A DNA stretch of 64,000 nucleotides from Ophiura sarsii (lineage: Eukaryota; Echinodermata; Ophiuroidea; Amphilepidida; Ophiuridae): NCBI GenBank assembly GCA_035610835.1, contig CM069448.1, positions 6,139,607 through 6,203,606 on the forward strand. Reading direction: 5' to 3'. The notes beneath the pieces are model-generated. The model did no database searches. It saw nothing but the letters and a program-made list of their open reading frames with translations, and had not been told where the DNA came from. Made by a program: the position numbers and the translations under genes. Below are positions 46,037 to 57,954 of this stretch, one piece after another (position 1 is the first letter of the stretch; the number at the start of each line of letters is the position of its first letter).

Positions 46037-47860
46037 AGGCCCTGTCACGCCATAGCGTATGGCCTGAACGTGGCCTGAACGTATGCCGACGTATTCAAAA
46101 AATAGCTCGGAAATTGTCAGAGTCCAAGAACGTCCAAGAACGTCCAACTTCCCAACGAATTGCGTAGGAAAAGTCGACATCGGTGATGGAATGGACGTAT
46201 CCATAGCGTATCCATAGCGTATTAAACGTATACATAGCGTATGACTAACGTGTTGATAGCGTATCACAAACTTATAACAAACTTATGACAGCGTATCACA
46301 GCGTATGCGATCGGCGAGCGTATACCAACGTATGCTTAACGTATGCTTTGTCTTTACACTCCGTCTTGTATATTTCCTATTGCGGATTTTAATTTTCTAT
46401 TTTTAATCTTAACATATTTTGTATACATGTATATAATATTGTTGCTGTATTTTATGACTTTTGATGTTCAATGTTCCCTCGCTTTTTAGATTTAAGACTT
46501 TTATGACTTTTTTATAATGCTTTTAAAATATTTGGTAGCGTGTAGTATATTGTGTATAGTCTTATGGTTGTACATGTACAGCGCTTTGATGCCGTTGCTT
46601 TATACGCTATATAAGTCTTTTTATTATTATTATTATTATTATAAAATATCTAGAAGGGTAAATCTATAGGTCCAACCTATAACTTACGACGAGTAACGTA
46701 CCTCTTACGTATGTCAGCGTATGTCAACGTATGTCTAATGTATGTCAGCGTTTGTAAACGTATGTCTAACGTACCACGAACCTATCGGGAACTTATGCAG
46801 AACGTAAGTTAAGCACACGTTGAGTACGTCGAGAAATTTTGAACATGCTCAATAATTTTTCGCGGGCTCGACGTGTTTCAAATTTTTACAGCGTATCACA
46901 GCGTGCTCTTAACGTTAACGACGTATCCCCAACTTACCCCTAACTTGTATCAGCGTACACCAACGTACGCCAACGTATTTTCCGATATTTCGCATACGTT
47001 GTCATACGTTCAGGCGATGCGCCATGGTGTGACAGGGCTACCGTACAGCTAGCGTATGTACTGTACAGCTAGCGAGCATTCGGCGTTTTGGGAACTTATG
47101 GAGGGTTTGAGTATATAAATGGGTCCCTTGAGTATCTCATCCTCACTTCTTCATGGTCTGTCGTGCTGAACACATCAACCCATCACCATACGCTACGAAT
47201 ACGCTACGCTACGTTAAGTATACGTTAAGCATACGTTAGTCATACGGTCGCATACGCTGTGATACGCTGTCATAAGTATGTTATAAGTTAGTGATACGCT
47301 ATCAATACGTTAGTCATACGCTATGTATACGTTCAATACGCTATGGTTACGCTATGGATACGTGACAGGGCCTTACACGATCGCCCGGCATAAGGTGAAT
47401 ACGTCGAAACTCGTTGGAAATACGTCAGGCATACGTTAGACATACGGCACATATACGTTATCAACTCGTTATCACTACGTTGGCTGTACGTTTCCCCGTC
47501 AGCCTACGTTCATCAACGTATACCAACTTACGAGTAGCGTACGAGTAACGTACCACTAACGTATTTCAGCCTATGTCAACGTATATGTAACGTACTACAA
47601 ACTTACCAGGAACTTATGCAGAACGTATTAAGCACACGTTCCGTACGTCGAGAAATTTTGAGCATGCTCAATCTTTTTTTCGAGGGCTCGACGTGTTCCA
47701 AATTGTCACAGCGTATCACAGCGTGCTTTTAACGTAAACGACGTATACCCAACGTACCCCTAACTTATATCAGCGTACACCAACGTACACCAACGTATTT
47801 TTCGATATTTCGGATACGTTGGCATACGTTGAGGCGATACATTATAGTGTGACAGGGCCT
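46037..47860. mobile_element. Harbinger-type 1.8-kb element built of ACGTATG-like decamers, TTA target duplication
   Basis: Left end aggccctgtcacgccatagc; right end reads ...tagtgtgacagggcct. TTA flanks at 46034-46036 and 47861-47863. Near-identical termini bound 61100-62300. The interior is mainly cgtatgtcag/cgtatgtcaa-like decamers and their complements. Secondary internal termini (gtgacagggcta at about 47029, gtgacagggcctta at about 47365) and an inverted repetition of 46180-46340 at 47180-47370 show it is composite, perhaps from nested or rearranged copies. A (TTA)n retroposon tail is inserted at 46577-46642. No transposase is encoded. Confidence 0.88.
46577..46642 (+). repeat. Retroposon 3' tail inserted in the decamer element
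   Basis: cagcgctttgatgccg, tacgctatataag and a TTA run, similar to the tail at 19530. The surrounding 46370-46650 is not made of decamers and has no counterpart in the 61.1-kb element, so the insertion is about 280 bp. Confidence 0.7.
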
Positions 47861-47863
47861 TTA

Positions 47864-48622
47864 CCATTATCAGTTAAATAAAATAACAGAAGAGGTTGAA
47901 GTATCAATAAAGAAGACGGTTTGCTTTGAGTTAAAGTGGTTGAAAGAACTGCATGTTAACACAAATAATTAGCCACAGTAAAACGTAATTGCTGATATTT
48001 AATTATCGTTGAATACAATGTTTTGAATCAAAATAGTTGACAAAACATTATAAGCCATTTAGGAAAGTATAGCTCAGTTATATAAAATCATTGCACTGTC
48101 GGTCTATAACTATCTGAAATAATATACCTTTACATTTCGTTCATTGTCTGTGTTATGTCAGTAGAGGGGCACGAATATTTTTGTTTGCTATAGCAGAAAG
48201 GCAAGTTAGTGGTGAACAATTATCACCAAAACGGACTGCGCAATTTCGAACTTGAGCTTCGCACTTTGGGTACTAACACCGAGATAAACTCCCGCGGAAT
48301 CGGGACCGTCGGTGTTTCAAGAGTGATTTTGAGGTAAAATCAACGTCTTTTATTGAGATTAAGGTCTTGAAATACTCCTTATAATAGGACCTGTCTTGCA
48401 AAATTGTTGAAACCAGTCAATGACATCTAAGCACAGCATTTCACATCGGCATTTGACTAATTCGTCGATATCGAAAATGAAATGTGGCAAAGTAGAGTCT
48501 TCAATGATATGCCACCTGTCTTAACCAGCAAAATTACACAATTTTCATATATCTAGATGAATGAGGGTTTCTTATCTTTTATCTTTTAAATCGATTTACG
48601 ACGCGATCATTTAAGTAGATTT
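47864..48622. other. No recognisable feature
   Basis: Nothing assigned. Confidence 0.4.
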
Positions 48623-48673
48623 GCTCTTTCTTAAAATGTCTTTTAATTAATAAAAGACATTTTAAGAGAGAGC
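48623..48673. repeat. 51-bp near-perfect hairpin
   Basis: gctctttcttaaaatgtctt pairs with aagacattttaagagagagc with one mismatch; the arms are about 23 bp around a short AT loop. There is no poly-U run or other terminator context. Confidence 0.85.
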
Positions 48674-48953
48674 ACAATTTGGAACCATTGCCATTTTGTT
48701 CATTTTTCCATTCATGCGCGATCGCATTCAATTTTGATTATAACTCTGTGTTTGCGGACTGCAGGCTATGTGGAAACTCTTTTTACGGGAAATGTTTTCC
48801 AACTTGTGAATTACAGCTACATAACTGTGATTTCCTTTGATTTAGAGAATAAATGGATGTTTATGTAGCGATGCGTTTCTAGGAACGTGATTGGTATCTG
48901 AATATTGGCATTTTATAGTTTAATGTTTATTTTATTACTCTACCATAGACATT

Positions 48954-49024
48954 GCACTCGATAGCCTAGCGGTAGAGCGTTCGCTTGGTGATTAGGAGGT
49001 CCGGGTTCGACCCTGGTGATCACC
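48954..49024 (+). pseudogene. tRNA-like sequence (SINE head or tRNA pseudogene)
   Basis: gcactcgatagcctagcggtagagcg gives an acceptor and A box, and gggttcgaccctgg a B box. The anticodon stem (ttcgc/ttagg) and T stem mispair, so it is not a working gene. Confidence 0.55.
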
Positions 49025-50650
49025 AATATTGATTTTGTTTGTTTTTCATAATTCATATATTTGCTTTGTTTATTTTTGTGTATTATAATTTGTTTATTAA
49101 TTTGTTTTGGTTTGGTTTGTTACTATAATTGTGATTATAACAGATATCCCCGCTTATCCTCTCAAATTCTAGATCAAGTGACTTGTTCTTGTTGTTATTC
49201 ATAACAAAGACGCAGTGTCCGTGGTAAAAGTGGAGAATCAAAGGTTTCGAGTTTTGATTGTTGAATTATGTTCAGATGATGCGGCAAAATTTGTCTAAAC
49301 CGCAAAAAGAAATCTAAAAAGGCGAATATGAAACATCTAATATTATGAACTACTATCGTGTGGATTGATTTTTTTATGACGCTCACAAATAAGGTATTTA
49401 CGGAAATTTCTCCTTCATTTCCTCATCCTATTTGTGTCAGTTTTCATTCTCATGCAGCTGCATGTTTTCAGAGCAGTGTATATTGATTTATTGGGAAACT
49501 AGTATGTGAAAGGGATGTTTATTCCAATGTAGATGAACAGATAAACGATCAAAGGTATTATTCTAGTTATATTTTGACATGAATAAACGTTTCTTATTTT
49601 GATCTACGCAATTTGTTTTTAAATGATTTTTTGTATTTATCGTAGGGCGCCCTCGCACTAGATAATTTGGGGTCAATTTGAAGATGCCTCCGTACCACTA
49701 GAACTATTCTTCACATCAATCTTTGCTAGCCTGCGAGATATTACTATATGTAGACCAGGTTAGTTCTTGAAAAAGGTTAGAAAAAGCAATGGGTTAAAGG
49801 TGGTAAGTGAAGCGGGGCGATAACTGTTTCTGGTCGTGTGCCACGAATTGGTGTCATTCCAAAGCACAATAAGTGTTCTTTATATACCATCCATGTCAGA
49901 GAGATCGGGCTGTTGTTTACCGTCGAAGCGTAAACAGGAGTGTTGGGGAGGAGGTGGAGGAATCGCAGAAGATGAGGAGCTAATCTCCAACACGCAATGA
50001 AATACTTCATTCACATCACTCAATATGACGATACACGCTAGGTTGAATGTCAGAGAGATTGACTGTTTTGTACCGATAATGAGTAAACCGATTAATATAT
50101 TTATACTGATAACTATTCATACACTTACGGTAATATCTTAAAATAAATTACCACTTTAGTGAAACAGTATAAATATTGCGATACTAGCCCAACAAGACCC
50201 TTTATATTCTGTACGTAGGGTACGTTTACTTTCCTATAACCAGATAAATGACAGCTTACAAATTACAAGGTATACACGCTCTAATGCATGCATGCCGAGT
50301 GAGTTCAAAAAAAGCCCGGGTGTACATTTCGTGCTTTAACGTCCCTTTAGATACTATACGGTGTGCATATTGCATGCGCGCAATCTTGAAATTTGTCCAG
50401 AACTTAGGACATCTTTATCAATTTTGAAAGATTTACGGCGCGTAGCAAGATGTGGGCTTGAGTCCATCGGGTTTATTGTTAATAGTCTGTTGATCAGTGT
50501 CGGATAAAAGTACTTACATTGCATCTTGCACATTGCCGAATACCTAATTGATTTTACCCATGCTCAACATTTGTTATGGCAGTAAACTGAAGAAAATAGA
50601 TTGCTTTCAAAAATAAGCGCTCCCTTAGATCGCATGTGCTTTATTTTCTA
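49025..50650. other. No recognisable feature
   Basis: No coding family or repeat assigned. Confidence 0.4.
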
Positions 50651-53065
50651 ACACCCTGTATATGATGTTATTGGCCATATTAAATTTAGTATGTATATCC
50701 AGGCAACATTTATGATTGTGACATGATCATTTCATGTGTGTTTTTTTTCTTCATTTCATTATAATTTCTTTCATCAAATCAAAATCAAAAAGTGAAGAAA
50801 CGCGTGGATTGAGGACTCGATCATACATTTGCATTTCGCTTGTTACACCCTGTATAACATGGTAATTATTGGTTATATGTTTGTGTTTGGTGCATTATTA
50901 TTACAAAACGCCAATTTAAAATTTATTATGACACTAAATTACCGTTAATGATTACGGTTAACTTTATTTCAGAAATACGTTTTCACATACTTATATTGTT
51001 ACAAATTTTGACCACCCTGTATAAGGTATCCTTTATAACTAAATACAAATGTGGCAACATTTTTCTTTGTAATACTAGTGTATACTTTGGAATTATGCAG
51101 CTTAATAAATTATAATTCAATCTTCAAGGTATGTAAATGACCAGTAAAAATGTTGTATTCTTAGTGCATTTCTTGATGTTTGCACCCTATATATTATCTA
51201 CCCACCCTTTGTAATGACCTTGATATTTTCATTGTGAGATTTGGAAATTTTGTAAGCTTTCCGGAAATGTATTCTTTCCTTGTACTCCTATGTATAGTTT
51301 TAATGCTAAAAATGTTTTAATCAAAATCAATGTGATATTTTCATTTTTAGCATTTGTCACACCATAGGGGTCCCAACTTAAGGCACACGTCCTCTAAGTT
51401 TAAATCACGCACGTGACTCAGTTAAGGTTGCTAATATAGGGTAACGGACACTCGAGTTTGATTAATGACCTACCGTATAAGGTCATGTTTTTTATACTGG
51501 GTACCCAAAAAAGGTGGATCTGTTACATTTGCACTACATATTATTACTTTGCATGCATATATTTCGGTTATTTTTTATCACACATACTCAAATTTGGTCT
51601 TATTTTGATGAGAAAGTATTTGGCCTTTATTTTAAAAAGAAAAATATAAACTACCATGGTTCTGTTAATTACAATAGTTCGTTAAACCTAATTAGTCAGG
51701 GGTGGAAGAGTATGCGGAGGAGGAGTATGCGGAGGAGGAGGAGTGCATAGTTGAACAAGTATGGTGCAATATACATTGGGCAAACATAAAATGCACTGGT
51801 TTCACTCTTGGTACAATTCTATATTGAAAACATAACATTATTGAAGCATATTTGAATTAAAAATATAATTAGTTAATTAAGGAATCATTAATTAGCATTA
51901 AATAAGAAGCTCAAAAAATTGTTGAGAAACATAAGTTGGTCACAGTTTGCGAATGTATGCAAACATTTGCCTGCACCAAACTGTCCATTTTAAAAGTATA
52001 GAAAGGTTGAGGTACCCTTTTGAATAAATAAATTTAATTATTTAATTAAAAATTAAAAGAAGATATGTAATTAACCTCATGTATTCTGTATTGTCTGGAT
52101 GTTAATAAGCACATTTTGTTAAATGCGTTTGTGTGGTGTTATTACTTGTTTTTAACTGTGTTACCAAATAAGTAAAAAACTGCTGGTTTTCATCAAGCTT
52201 GTAAACTCAGGAGAATTCTTAGGAATGCAACTGATCTGACCTAGTATAGGATGACCAGCATAAGCAGTTTGCCCATCAACACTAGATCACCCTATATGTT
52301 GAATACAACTTAAAACGAAAACATTTTATAATTCAATCTTAAATCAGACTCTTGAAATTTGAATACTGGGTTCAAACATTATGGAAACTAACCTAATTTG
52401 TTCATTTGAATGTGCTTTGCGCATCATGAAGGTGCAAGAAGGATGAACGCAATTAATTGTATGTCACTAAACATGTGCCATTGGGAAAAATTTGAGTCAT
52501 CCTGTAGTTATAGGGCCCCTTTTTATTGAACATTATTTGAAACTCATACCACTTTAAACATTTGCCACTGCAAATTGGAATGTAAAATCATGTTTCAGAT
52601 GCAAATTTAAATTCATTAAATTTAATGATTTGTGGATAATCATGTATACCTAAATTAATGTTTTAAACACCCTATATGTTTAAAATTAACAACTTTACAT
52701 AAGAAAAGGGTGACTTTCAAAATCAATCAATGTTCATGTACATGTAATTGATGCATTTTTATTTGAAATCTACTTGAATTTTGTTAAAATACTAGTCTTT
52801 GTATGTATGTGGTAATAGAAGCATTTTTCCGGAACTAAATAAACACATTTTTAGACACCCTGTATGTAGAATTTCAGATTCATAATGAAATTTAATTTGC
52901 ATATGTCTGGATGGGTATTTTATTAAACTACTTTAAATCTGTACTGAACTTTTCTCTCATCACTTCATATACATAGTGGAAGTAATTATTGAAACCCTTC
53001 TTTTTTAGAAGATTTTGCTTGTTACACCCTGTACAATTTTGGGCCACCCTGTATAATCAACTTCA
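50651..53065 (+). repeat. Array of CACCCTGTATA motifs at quasi-regular spacing
   Basis: Same-orientation motifs occur at about 50651, 50845, 51012, 51181 (caccctatata), 52287, 52666, 52855, 53034 and 53054, with a weaker one at 52499. Most gaps are 167-194 bp. Around two of them the context is longer, ttgcttgttacaccctgta (50837, 53027). The sequence between motifs is strongly diverged, so if this is a tandem repeat it is old. Confidence 0.65.
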
Positions 53066-53232
53066 TTGTATGCTATTTGCATCCGTTACAGTATATGCTT
53101 TCAGAATATGTATACTTTTACCAACTTTAAATGTAAACTTTTTTAGATATAATGCATTAACTGAAAAAGGAACCTAATTTATGGAAAAAAGGACATGTAA
53201 CACAAATTGTACCCAGTATAAAAAACATGACC
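51481..53232. mobile_element. 1.75-kb inverted-repeat-bounded element
   Basis: ggtcatgttttttatactgg (51481, continuing gtac) is exactly complementary to the 24 bp ending at 53232 (gtacccagtataaaaaacat...). Further inward ggtggatctgttacattt and acatgtaacacaaat are related. It encloses the right half of the motif array. No transposase was found; target duplication unclear. Confidence 0.75.
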
Positions 53233-54719
53233 ATAACGTTTATCCATTACAGGACCTAATTTGGAACATCACATCGATATTGTGAATGCGGATTGATGTA
53301 ATTGCATACATGTTTTAATTCTCTAACTAATCTGCAGGTTGTTTAGTTACTAAAATTGGTCCAAACGAATTGAATTACGCTTATACGACGTAATGCACAC
53401 AAGCATAACTTCTTTCTTAAATTTAAGGTTATAAAATTTTAAAAAATGCTTATTATCCTAAATACTTTCTTAGCAAAAGTGCTAAACGGGAGCTCGTAGG
53501 ATAAGGAGGGGCTGTATCGGTGCTTTTGATTTTTTTCTTCCTATAGTCGAGTGGAAGCGCGACATCACCGTGATGATTTATCGTTGAAAATGATAGATGA
53601 AGATGCCTAGATTCAGAAACAATGTTCAAGCACGAAATGTTGCAATAGCTGCCTTGTTGCAAAATATCTTCCCAAAAATCATCTGGGAGGCATGCACACT
53701 GCCTGGTTTCAAAACGAGTTTGAGAGTCTCATTTCTATCCATCAAATTGACTCTGTTAGCATTGTTATTTTTATTTTTTTATATTTCGTATACATTGCCC
53801 TTTCAATTCTGCAGAGAACTGCTTCAGCAATTATTTAGGGATAAGTAGTTTTGCCGGAAAGTAGTACAATTTTTAGGGAAAAGACATTGATTTTGACAAT
53901 TTTAGTAAGTGTATTTAATTTATATTATGACAATGATGTGCTATCAGTTCTTCATCAGTCTATTATACACATACAATCACGATGTCAATGAAGTAAAAGA
54001 GTTGCCAACACCCTCAGAAAAAGAAAAAGAAAAAAATCATTGTTATTATCAATATTCAACCCAATTGTGTAACCAGAAATTTTGAAATGAGGGGCACAGA
54101 GGGACAAATATGTTCTCTAATAAGGGAAAGTCATCATTCTCAAAAAGTTGGTAAACAAAATACAGAAGCGACTGGAATTGATCTTGAGCGCATGGAAGCC
54201 GATGGTTATTCCTATGTCAAAAAGATCGATGTATCCAAACGCAACATGACGATCTAATATAATCATATTCTATATGGCACTCATCCCAAAATACAATTGC
54301 AATTGCAAAAATGTACATGTTTCCATATAGTATTATTTATAACATACAAGTACTAACATACCTAGGTTGACATTGTCATTGTTAACATGCTATTTTACAT
54401 ACGTAAAATACACAACACCTAGTGTAAGGGGGTAACCACCCAACCCCTACTGTGTTCATACAACGAGGTATCCTGCGCCGAGGTAGGGCTACTGCATTTT
54501 TTCAACGATAATTGGCGCAAAGGATGGGTTGAAGATTACATATACCCACTGTGCACCAGGTGGATTACCTTTAAGAGGATTGTGTTACTCCCCGCTCCCC
54601 CACTCCCTCCCACCCTCCTTAGTAGGACACGAGTAAAGGCAATGCATATATATCGTTCATATAAACTTAGATTTCTGGACTGGCTCGTCCATCTTGCTGT
54701 AATAAAAGAGTCTGTATGC
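53233..54719. other. No recognisable feature
   Basis: Nothing assigned; the short frames near 53450-53850 have no family resemblance. Confidence 0.4.
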
Positions 54720-55035
54720 TTGGTGGTGATCCCGATAGTGGAAAACCTACGTTATGCTCAATAGTGTTCGATAATATTCATGTTGTAAGGTGATCTAGGT
54801 AGAGAAATAAACGATATCGTGTTCAACAGTGTTAATGTTTGGAGGTGATCCCTGTAGAGGAGTTATGTCCTACAATGTTTGTGATTTTAGGTAATCCAAG
54901 TCAAGGAAAATGCACGAAATGTGCAAGAGGTTTCTTTGTTTTAAGGTGATCCGACACAAGGAAAATTCACGTTTTGTTCAATAGTGTTTGTGCATTTAAG
55001 GTGATCATAGTCAAAGAAATCTTTAATGTTTAATG
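54720..55035 (+). repeat. Degenerate tandem repeat, same family as 23990-24385
   Basis: ggtgatcccgatagtggaaa, ctacgttatgctcaatagtg, atcgtgttcaacagtgtt and five ggtgatc-type unit starts at roughly 60-75-bp spacing. Confidence 0.75.
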
Positions 55036-56957
55036 ATGATAAGTCAAATCACAAATTACGGTGAAGGGTTCTGTTTATATAACTGAGCAAGATAGTACCT
55101 GGTTTAGAAGTACTGGTATCTAATATCATAGGAGCAATACACGTGACGCAATACCCTAAATGTAAGGGGTGTCATGAAATGTAAATGTAAGGAATTGCAT
55201 TAGATTTTAAATTAGACCAATGCCCGAACAATGCAAATTACCACTTGGTTATCAAACTGGTCCCTAGCGTATGACTGAAATCTTAGATCTCGTACGGTAT
55301 ATCAAATGATACGTTATTACTATTCCTGTTTACTAATTATTATTGTTTGGGTCCGTTTATTTACTGAAGGTAACCTTAAATTGTCGTCAAGCTATCGAAA
55401 CCTTACGGTTTCACAATACTAAATCCCGTCTGGTCCTGCACCCTTTGAGGCAATATTCCAAAACATAACCGGCCCGTTGCTATTCCGAAACGGGAGACCT
55501 GGTCTAAAGTTTGAAATTGGGGTATTTTTTACATTTTATTGCCAAATTAATATAGTGTTTCATTTTGACAGACACAACAGCGTTCTTCAGGTCCAACAAA
55601 TTTGACGCAATGATGATGTTTTTTAATATTTTAACCAAGACATTAAATGTATTCAGGTCATTTCCGGTAGCTGACGCTATCATCTAAATTAATAATTGCG
55701 CGTAACCAGGAAAACCCAACCCGGACGTTGTGACAAATCTCTAGCGGGGGAAAATGCCGGTTACCCCCCCCCCCCCCCAATATATGAGTTGTAGAATTAG
55801 TAGTCATGGCTTTTATCTTTAGGTTGATACCAATTTTCAAGATACCAGTTTCTTATAACGTCGAAAAATATCAATTTTTAAATTGTGCATTTCACGTGTA
55901 AACCTATGGAAGATGTATTTGGTGGTGTGTGACCTTACGTTTCTTTGTCTGTAGTATATAGATACAGGAAGCGAAAAAGGACCCACAACCAGAGAATGAA
56001 TATGACAACATTATAAGAAGGATTAGAGCACAGTGAATTACCAATCATGTATGTAAATGTCATTGGTTGGTGAGTGTTGTGATCCGGAAGTGCTCTAAAC
56101 TGACGACGACATTAGGAATGTTTCCCTAAGCTTTCGGTTCGTCGAACTTTGAGATAATCTAGAATATGGGAGGGAAAATTGTACTGCGAAAGGTTTATCA
56201 AGATGCTGTGATATTGAAGGCAATTATGGATAGCTCTCACCGTCGAATAAGACGAACACTCCTTGCTCTGAGTAATAGTGTCCTTTTATAATAGTTTTAT
56301 GGCTTTATAGTGAACAAAAAATCCTTGCCCGAATAACAATGTGTGTGCAAAGATGGCTCGCTTTGAGATAAAGTAGGAGTAAATCTACTTCAAATGCATC
56401 TAGGAATATTTTTTAAAAACCTTCATAGTGTATTACTTAAGATCTGTATAGATGCAATTACATTACTCGTGTAATTTAATAGTACGATATAGAAATGTTG
56501 TGTCTCGATGCGCTTCAGTTAAAATAGTCAACAAACCTCTAATTTAAGATTTATTTGAATTCCCTGGACAGGCTATTCACTTAAACTTCAAGTTTAGAGC
56601 AATAACTCCAGACCACGCATGGTTTCAATAATCCCGTGTATCCCGAATATTGATCTTATTATCAGAAAATCAAATGATATTATTTGCAAATCCAATGCAA
56701 TGGTGTTTTTTTCTCTTTTAACCTCATGGAGGAAGCATTATATTTATAGTCATCAATTGTTGTCTTATAATGTTACATCAAATCATTTGTTTGAACTTAT
56801 AATGAAGAATGTTATTTCCATGTATTTACCATCTATGAATATATTACCTTGTAGAGAATCACCTGTACTAGATTATAAGGGGTAATTGCAATTAGTACTA
56901 TACGATTCGGAAAAGTTTAGTTTAGGTGTAGTTTAGGTTCCAGTGATGATGTGCAAC
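55036..56957. other. Mostly unassigned
   Basis: Contains a partial family F word (attagaccaatgcccga at about 55204) and a poly-C run at 55764-55778. Otherwise nothing recognised. Confidence 0.4.
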
Positions 56958-57606
56958 AAGCTGAAAGATTATGCTATAACAGTTCAAGGAAAAACCATAG
57001 AAAGAGTGGACAGTTATATATACCTGGGCAAGAAAATCTCTTGAAAATGAAACAGCAGGGGAAGTGAACAGAAGGATACAGCTAGAATGGGTGAAGTTTG
57101 GTAAGCTCAGCTTTATCTTGGTAGCTCTTCATCACGAAAGACACTGGTTGAAAATTGGTCGCTTAAGTGACAATTTTCAACCAGTGTATCATCTCAATGC
57201 TATCGCATGGCTCAGAAACATGGAGAACAACTAAGAGATTGGAGAAGAAACTAAAAGTCACTGAGAGGGCAATGGAAAGGATATTGATTGGCGTTACAAG
57301 AATGGACAGGGTGACCAACACAGATTTAAGGAAGAAAACAGAAGTGAGGGACATCATACTGGAAATAAAATCAAAAAATGGAGATGGGCTGGCCATCTAG
57401 CCAGGAGGAAAGACAACAGATGGACTCATAAATTAACAGACTGGATCCCCAGAGCATTCACTAGAGGAAGAGGCAGGCCAAACAGACGGTGGATAGACGA
57501 CATCTTAGAGTATGGCAACGTTACTTGGAAAAGGACAGCTCAGGACAGAGTGAAATGGAAAATTGATGAAGAAGCCTTCCTTCTGCAGTGGAGTGAAATA
57601 GGCTAG
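56958..57606 (+). pseudogene. Non-LTR retrotransposon 3' fragment (post-RT C-terminal region)
   Basis: Reads KLKDYAITVQGKTIERVDSY then IYLGKKIS. After a frameshift it continues LENETAGEVNRRIQLEWVKF, then (57167-57370) FNQCIISMLSHGSETWRTTK and RAMERILIGVTRMDRVTNTD. Another frameshift leads to KKWRWAGHLARRKDNRWT, GRGRPNRRWIDDI, TAQDRVKWK and EAFLLQWSEIG with a stop at 57604. This is the tail region that follows the RT domain in RTE/R4-like and related elements, from a different clade than 12551-13864. It has at least two frameshifts plus a local inverted duplication at 57141-57187. The RT core is absent. Confidence 0.88.
57141..57187. repeat. 17-bp perfect inverted repeat inside the LINE fragment
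   Basis: acactggttgaaaattg (57141-57157) and caattttcaaccagtgt (57171-57187) flank a 13-base loop. The right arm is the expected coding sequence (FNQC); the left arm is extra, interrupting the protein homology. Confidence 0.88.
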
Positions 57607-57644
57607 ATAGATAGATTCCAGATTCTGGACTGTACTAGATCGCT

Positions 57645-57849
57645 CGATACTGGTACAAAGTCAGTGTTTCATTATCAGACGATACTGGCACATATAAAAT
57701 CTTCCAGTATCGGGCGATACTGGAACACAACCATGTACCAGTATCGTTCAATACTGGGAAAATTCACTGCTGGTAGCATGTGTAACAGTATCGACCGATA
57801 CTGGCAACTCTTATGTTCCAGTATTGAGCGATACTGGTATACCAGTATC
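57645..57849. repeat. Regularly spaced palindrome array, CCAGTATCG-NN-CGATACTGG
   Basis: Half-site cgatactgg occurs at 57645, 57680, 57715, 57749 (caatactgg), 57796 and 57829. Half-site ccagtatcg occurs at 57704, 57738, 57785 (acagtatcg), 57818 (ccagtattg) and 57842 (ccagtatc). Four full palindromes have centres 33-47 bp apart. Spacer sequences differ. The array begins about 40 bp after the LINE stop codon. Confidence 0.9.
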
Positions 57850-57954
57850 TGGGACCTAAGGTACACTTTTTACTACGATTCAACTCAATTTTTACGTGGC
57901 ACAATGCCCTTATGGTAATGTAATAAAATTCGTGCCTGTTCTCAATTCAATGCA

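Noticed and set aside
48623..48673. Transcription terminator or microRNA precursor
   Set aside because: No U-tract or neighbouring gene for a terminator, and the near-perfect short-looped AT-rich stem lacks the usual microRNA precursor shape. Left as a hairpin.
57645..57849. CRISPR-like array
   Set aside because: The spacing is regular, but repeats are only 20 bp with variable centres, spacers are about 15 bp, no cas genes exist and the context is eukaryotic transposon DNA.
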